NCBI GenBank assembly: GCA_032622095.1
Contig: CP136064.1
Location: 141,687,954 to 141,751,953 of the forward strand
Direction: 5' to 3'
Origin: Siphonodentalium dalli
Lineage: Eukaryota; Mollusca; Scaphopoda; Gadilida; Siphonodentaliidae
Length of the DNA: 64,000 nucleotides
In this document: positions 58,501 to 64,000 of the stretch, in pieces
Position numbering within the stretch: the first letter of the stretch is position 1
Layout of the letters: every line of letters starts with the position of its first letter
Made by a program: the position numbers and the translations under genes
The notes under the pieces: generated by a model
Seen by the model: only the letters and a program-made list of their open reading frames with translations
Databases searched by the model: none
Told to the model about the DNA's origin: nothing

Positions 58501-61500
58501 AGTAAGGTCTATATTTTGATAAAATACTATAAGAAACGCTGTGTTTCACACATATACATATATATAGGAATCAGGGAGCTAAATGTGTTCTAGAGTAGGG
58601 GAGCGGGTACACCGTGGAACCCTAAAGGTGAAGGTAACTGAAGAATGACCTTCACCTGATACATGCGACACGTTGTTAAAGGATGACATCGCGTTTATTT
58701 GATTTGTACATAATATCTAAATAATTTAAACTGGTGAATGAATGGGGGAATGGATTTTTGTGAGCGGGAAATTTATTTAACTAGCTGCTGTAGTTCGGGA
58801 TTTTTCCAGATCAAATTTGGCTGTGTGATAGCCCCGTCGTACACTTGGGGATTTATTTTTAAAAGTAAACACATGACCTATGATTTTTCTTGCATTTTCG
58901 TGATCAACTGGTGTCAATCTAGCTGGGTAAACATCACTGGTATGGCCTGCAGGCTTCAATTCAGTGAATTTGGCGGAAACGTTAACACTGTCGCCTATGG
59001 GAAACCATTTAGTTCAGTGATTCCTATAGGAAAAATATGAATTTTACGAAATTTCACGTCTCGCCATGATAAGTTGTTAATTCCATATTTTCTTATTTTC
59101 AAATGATAATGACCACATTTTGGACAGATTTAAAGAAGAAACGCATGGATTCGCCTGTAGATAGTAAAGAAAGTGATAAATCTGGGAATTTTGCATGGAC
59201 ATCAGGTACCATTAGGGGGTCAGGGGGGCTAAAGCCCCCCTCCCCAAACATTTGAGTAGTGTTAGCCCCCCCCCCCCATTGGGAAAAGGTGGCAGTTAAC
59301 CCAATTAAAATTTCCCGGCACCCAGTAGCCTTATCGGGGACCGTAGTCCCACCCCAAGTCGGGGGGGGGGGGGGTGATGGCATCGCCAGTAGTGTTAATG
59401 TCGTGCAAAACTGTCATGGCAGGTTTGTTAAACAGACATTATGCCCTGCCATCTGGTCAAATTTCATGCCTGAGATTGTGGCTGATGTTGTATGATTATG
59501 TTTAGATATTTAAATTGACTTATAGTTGCTTTATTATGCTATTAAAGTATTTTTTATTTAAATTTTCTGTTAATTTTTGTAAATGTTTATTATAAATTGA
59601 CAAATTTTGCATGAAAAGGGTTTAAAATTGGACAAGTTATCCCACTCAAAATGTATATTAACATATCCTCTTCAATTTAGTAACAGTATGGTATATAAGG
59701 GCATTCTTCAGTTATACGAGATGCATCAGCTAGTAAAATTGAAAAAAAAATCTAAATTTTTTGGCTTTATTTTGAGGATTGACACTAATTTTCAGGATGC
59801 CTCATATTGGAAAAATAAACAACTACTGCTCGATATAATCCATTTTTTATTTCAGTAAGGTCTATATTTTGATAAAATACTATAAGAAACGCTGTGTTTC
59901 ACACATATACATATATATAGGAATCAGGGAGCTAAATGTGTTCTAGAGTAGGGGAGCGGGTACACCGTGGAACCCTAAAGGTGAAGGTAACTGAAGAATG
60001 ACCTTCACCTGATACATGCGACACGTTGTTAAAGGATGACATCGCGTTTATTTGATTTGTACATAATATCTAAATAATTTAAACTGGTGAATGAATGGGG
60101 GAATGGATTTTTGTGAGCGGGAAATTTATTTAACTAGCTGCTGTAGTTCGGGATTTTTCCAGATCAAATTTGGCTGTGTGATAGCCCCGTCGTACACTTG
60201 GGGATTTATTTTTAAAAGTAAACACATGACCTATGATTTTTCTTGCATTTTCGTGATCAACTGGTGTCAATCTAGCTGGGTAAACATCACTGGTATGGCC
60301 TGCAGGCTTCAATTCAGTGAATTTGGCGGAAACGTTAACACTGTCGCCTATGGGAAACCATTTAGTTCAGTGATTCCTATAGGAAAAATATGAATTTTAC
60401 GAAATTTCACGTCTCGCCATGATAAGTTGTTAATTCCATATTTTCTTATTTTCAAATGATAATGACCACATTTTGGACAGATTTAAAGAAGAAACGCATG
60501 GATTCGCCTGTAGATAGTAAAGAAAGTGATAAATCTGGGAATTTTGCATGGACATCAGGTACCATTAGGGGGTCAGGGGGGCTAAAGCCCCCCTCCCCAA
60601 ACATTTGAGTAGTGTTAGCCCCCCCCCCCCATTGGGAAAAGGTGGCAGTTAACCCAATTAAAATTTCCCGGCACCCAGTAGCCTTATCGGGGACCGTAGT
60701 CCCACCCCAAGTCGGGGGGGGGGGGGGTGATGGCATCGCCAGTAGTGTTAATGTCGTGCAAAACTGTCATGGCAGGTTTGTTAAACAGACATTATGCCCT
60801 GCCATCTGGTCAAATTTCATGCCTGAGATTGTGGCTGATGTTGTATGATTATGTTTAGATATTTAAATTGACTTATAGTTGCTTTATTATGCTATTAAAG
60901 TATTTTTTATTTAAATTTTCTGTTAATTTTTGTAAATGTTTATTATAAATTGACAAATTTTGCATGAAAAGGGTTTAAAATTGGACAAGTTATCCCACTC
61001 AAAATGTATATTAACATATCCTCTTCAATTTAGTAACAGTATGGTATATAAGGGCATTCTTCAGTTATACGAGATGCATCAGCTAGTAAAATTGAAAAAA
61101 AAATCTAAATTTTTTGGCTTTATTTTGAGGATTGACACTAATTTTCAGGATGCCTCATATTGGAAAAATAAACAACTACTGCTCGATATAATCCATTTTT
61201 TATTTCAGTAAGGTCTATATTTTGATAAAATACTATAAGAAACGCTGTGTTTCACACATATACATATATATAGGAATCAGGGAGCTAAATGTGTTCTAGA
61301 GTAGGGGAGCGGGTACACCGTGGAACCCTAAAGGTGAAGGTAACTGAAGAATGACCTTCACCTGATACATGCGACACGTTGTTAAAGGATGACATCGCGT
61401 TTATTTGATTTGTACATAATATCTAAATAATTTAAACTGGTGAATGAATGGGGGAATGGATTTTTGTGAGCGGGAAATTTATTTAACTAGCTGCTGTAGT

Positions 61501-64000
61501 TCGGGATTTTTCCAGATCAAATTTGGCTGTGTGATAGCCCCGTCGTACACTTGGGGATTTATTTTTAAAAGTAAACACATGACCTATGATTTTTCTTGCA
61601 TTTTCGTGATCAACTGGTGTCAATCTAGCTGGGTAAACATCACTGGTATGGCCTGCAGGCTTCAATTCAGTGAATTTGGCGGAAACGTTAACACTGTCGC
61701 CTATGGGAAACCATTTAGTTCAGTGATTCCTATAGGAAAAATATGAATTTTACGAAATTTCACGTCTCGCCATGATAAGTTGTTAATTCCATATTTTCTT
61801 ATTTTCAAATGATAATGACCACATTTTGGACAGATTTAAAGAAGAAACGCATGGATTCGCCTGTAGATAGTAAAGAAAGTGATAAATCTGGGAATTTTGC
61901 ATGGACATCAGGTACCATTAGGGGGTCAGGGGGGCTAAAGCCCCCCTCCCCAAACATTTGAGTAGTGTTAGCCCCCCCCCCCCATTGGGAAAAGGTGGCA
62001 GTTAACCCAATTAAAATTTCCCGGCACCCAGTAGCCTTATCGGGGACCGTAGTCCCACCCCAAGTCGGGGGGGGGGGGGGTGATGGCATCGCCAGTAGTG
62101 TTAATGTCGTGCAAAACTGTCATGGCAGGTTTGTTAAACAGACATTATGCCCTGCCATCTGGTCAAATTTCATGCCTGAGATTGTGGCTGATGTTGTATG
62201 ATTATGTTTAGATATTTAAATTGACTTATAGTTGCTTTATTATGCTATTAAAGTATTTTTTATTTAAATTTTCTGTTAATTTTTGTAAATGTTTATTATA
62301 AATTGACAAATTTTGCATGAAAAGGGTTTAAAATTGGACAAGTTATCCCACTCAAAATGTATATTAACATATCCTCTTCAATTTAGTAACAGTATGGTAT
62401 ATAAGGGCATTCTTCAGTTATACGAGATGCATCAGCTAGTAAAATTGAAAAAAAAATCTAAATTTTTTGGCTTTATTTTGAGGATTGACACTAATTTTCA
62501 GGATGCCTCATATTGGAAAAATAAACAACTACTGCTCGATATAATCCATTTTTTATTTCAGTAAGGTCTATATTTTGATAAAATACTATAAGAAACGCTG
62601 TGTTTCACACATATACATATATATAGGAATCAGGGAGCTAAATGTGTTCTAGAGTAGGGGAGCGGGTACACCGTGGAACCCTAAAGGTGAAGGTAACTGA
62701 AGAATGACCTTCACCTGATACATGCGACACGTTGTTAAAGGATGACATCGCGTTTATTTGATTTGTACATAATATCTAAATAATTTAAACTGGTGAATGA
62801 ATGGGGGAATGGATTTTTGTGAGCGGGAAATTTATTTAACTAGCTGCTGTAGTTCGGGATTTTTCCAGATCAAATTTGGCTGTGTGATAGCCCCGTCGTA
62901 CACTTGGGGATTTATTTTTAAAAGTAAACACATGACCTATGATTTTTCTTGCATTTTCGTGATCAACTGGTGTCAATCTAGCTGGGTAAACATCACTGGT
63001 ATGGCCTGCAGGCTTCAATTCAGTGAATTTGGCGGAAACGTTAACACTGTCGCCTATGGGAAACCATTTAGTTCAGTGATTCCTATAGGAAAAATATGAA
63101 TTTTACGAAATTTCACGTCTCGCCATGATAAGTTGTTAATTCCATATTTTCTTATTTTCAAATGATAATGACCACATTTTGGACAGATTTAAAGAAGAAA
63201 CGCATGGATTCGCCTGTAGATAGTAAAGAAAGTGATAAATCTGGGAATTTTGCATGGACATCAGGTACCATTAGGGGGTCAGGGGGGCTAAAGCCCCCCT
63301 CCCCAAACATTTGAGTAGTGTTAGCCCCCCCCCCCATTGGGAAAAGGTGGCAGTTAACCCAATTAAAATTTCCCGGCACCCAGTAGCCTTATCGGGGACC
63401 GTAGTCCCACCCCAAGTCGGGGGGGGGGGGGGTGATGGCATCGCCAGTAGTGTTAATGTCGTGCAAAACTGTCATGGCAGGTTTGTTAAACAGACATTAT
63501 GCCCTGCCATCTGGTCAAATTTCATGCCTGAGATTGTGGCTGATGTTGTATGATTATGTTTAGATATTTAAATTGACTTATAGTTGCTTTATTATGCTAT
63601 TAAAGTATTTTTTATTTAAATTTTCTGTTAATTTTTGTAAATGTTTATTATAAATTGACAAATTTTGCATGAAAAGGGTTTAAAATTGGACAAGTTATCC
63701 CACTCAAAATGTATATTAACATATCCTCTTCAATTTAGTAACAGTATGGTATATAAGGGCATTCTTCAGTTATACGAGATGCATCAGCTAGTAAAATTGA
63801 AAAAAAAATCTAAATTTTTTGGCTTTATTTTGAGGATTGACACTAATTTTCAGGATGCCTCATATTGGAAAAATAAACAACTACTGCTCGATATAATCCA
63901 TTTTTTATTTCAGTAAGGTCTATATTTTGATAAAATACTATAAGAAACGCTGTGTTTCACACATATACATATATATAGGAATCAGGGAGCTAAATGTGTT

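Larger units (their letters stand above)
43881..64000 (+). repeat. Megasatellite: 14 complete head-to-tail units of about 1,353 bp plus a partial unit
   Basis: Units begin CTAGCTGCTGTAGTTC at 43881, 45230, 46580, 47933, 49293, 50650, 52005 (with an inserted G), 53361, 54712, 56068, 57426, 58781, 60134, 61487 and 62840; the last leaves the window. Lengths are 1349, 1350, 1353, 1360, 1357, 1355, 1356, 1351, 1356, 1358, 1355, 1353, 1353 and 1353. One poly-C and one poly-G tract explain almost all variation: the remainder is 1,327 bp in every complete unit except unit 7 (+2) and unit 8 (-1). Base substitutions are very few (four or five sites noticed). The unit contains no 5S, histone, snRNA or tRNA gene that I can recognise and no CENP-B-box match I could find. 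Its short frames (100 and 83 codons plus; 78 codons minus) are conserved only because the units are nearly identical. Confidence 0.95.

Noticed and set aside
43881-64000. Ribosomal, 5S, histone or snRNA tandem gene cluster
   Set aside because: The unit was read for conserved 5S, U1/U2/U6 and histone sequences on both strands; none was seen.
43881-64000. CENP-B box in the satellite
   Set aside because: No YTTCGTTGGAARCGGGA-like string was found; AGCGGGAAA near the unit end matches only the last few bases.

Overview
The window looks like a gene-poor, repeat-dominated piece of an animal nuclear genome, most likely a bivalve mollusc. That assignment rests on repeat families. Five copies of a pearl-like element (tandem core units of about 155-165 bp, a CA/CG-rich microsatellite, then a terminal hairpin) match the pearl / DINE-1-like group known from bivalves. 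A second family ending in a GACG microsatellite and a poly-C/poly-G hairpin, and several DNA-transposon derivatives, also fit. The base composition is AT-rich. The longest open frame in the first 43.8 kb is about 140 codons, and I recognise no conserved protein domain, tRNA, rRNA, snRNA or histone gene. I annotate no protein-coding gene.

Layout, 1-15.98 kb: the 3' part of a pearl-like element (1-864); a hAT-like non-autonomous element (1282-2804); a second family with the same kind of layout (3042-3812); a hAT derivative with a perfect 8-bp target duplication (4150-5227); one Helentron-like element nested inside another (6179-7287 inside 5741-7462); then about 8.5 kb of old degenerate repeats, including a GGTAACGGACGTACC-bearing repeat (9482-10085), a small foldback (10244-10335), a GC-rich block (about 10560-11335) and diverged duplications.

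15.98-32.8 kb: pearl-like copies 2 to 5 (15982-19759 plus; 20399-22525 minus; 25716-27598 plus; 30993-32799 plus). Copy 2 contains a 4-bp-TSD MITE and a 590-bp block that also occurs at 24993-25589. Copy 5 contains a TTAA-flanked MITE. Between the copies lie a TTAA-flanked element with about 54-bp inverted ends (22641-23247) and a TA-flanked Tigger/pogo-like element (23363-24522).

32.8-43.88 kb: an unclassified family with alternating A/B core units of about 148 bp and GACA tracts (34768-37909); a 1.36-kb TTAA-flanked piggyBac-like element with two perfect internal palindromes (38215-39576); a pair of 435-bp inverted-repeat arms about 99% identical around a 2-kb spacer (40165-40599 and 42615-43049); further bracketing inverted repeats; and a 600-bp array of about 16 short repeats in both orientations (43266-43880).

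43.88-64 kb: more than 20 kb of a head-to-tail megasatellite, 14 complete units plus a partial one that runs off the window. Once one poly-C and one poly-G tract are subtracted, every complete unit has a body of 1,327 bp, except unit 7 (+2) and unit 8 (-1). Rare shared variants suggest that units 4-6 and 9-11 are related by a five-unit duplication.

The main biological message is repeat biology rather than genes. Several families of unrelated sequence share one architecture (5' palindrome, short subterminal repeat, core units, GACA/CA microsatellite, 3' hairpin complementary to the 5' subterminal repeat), and a young homogenised satellite is flanked by a dense zone of inverted repeats.
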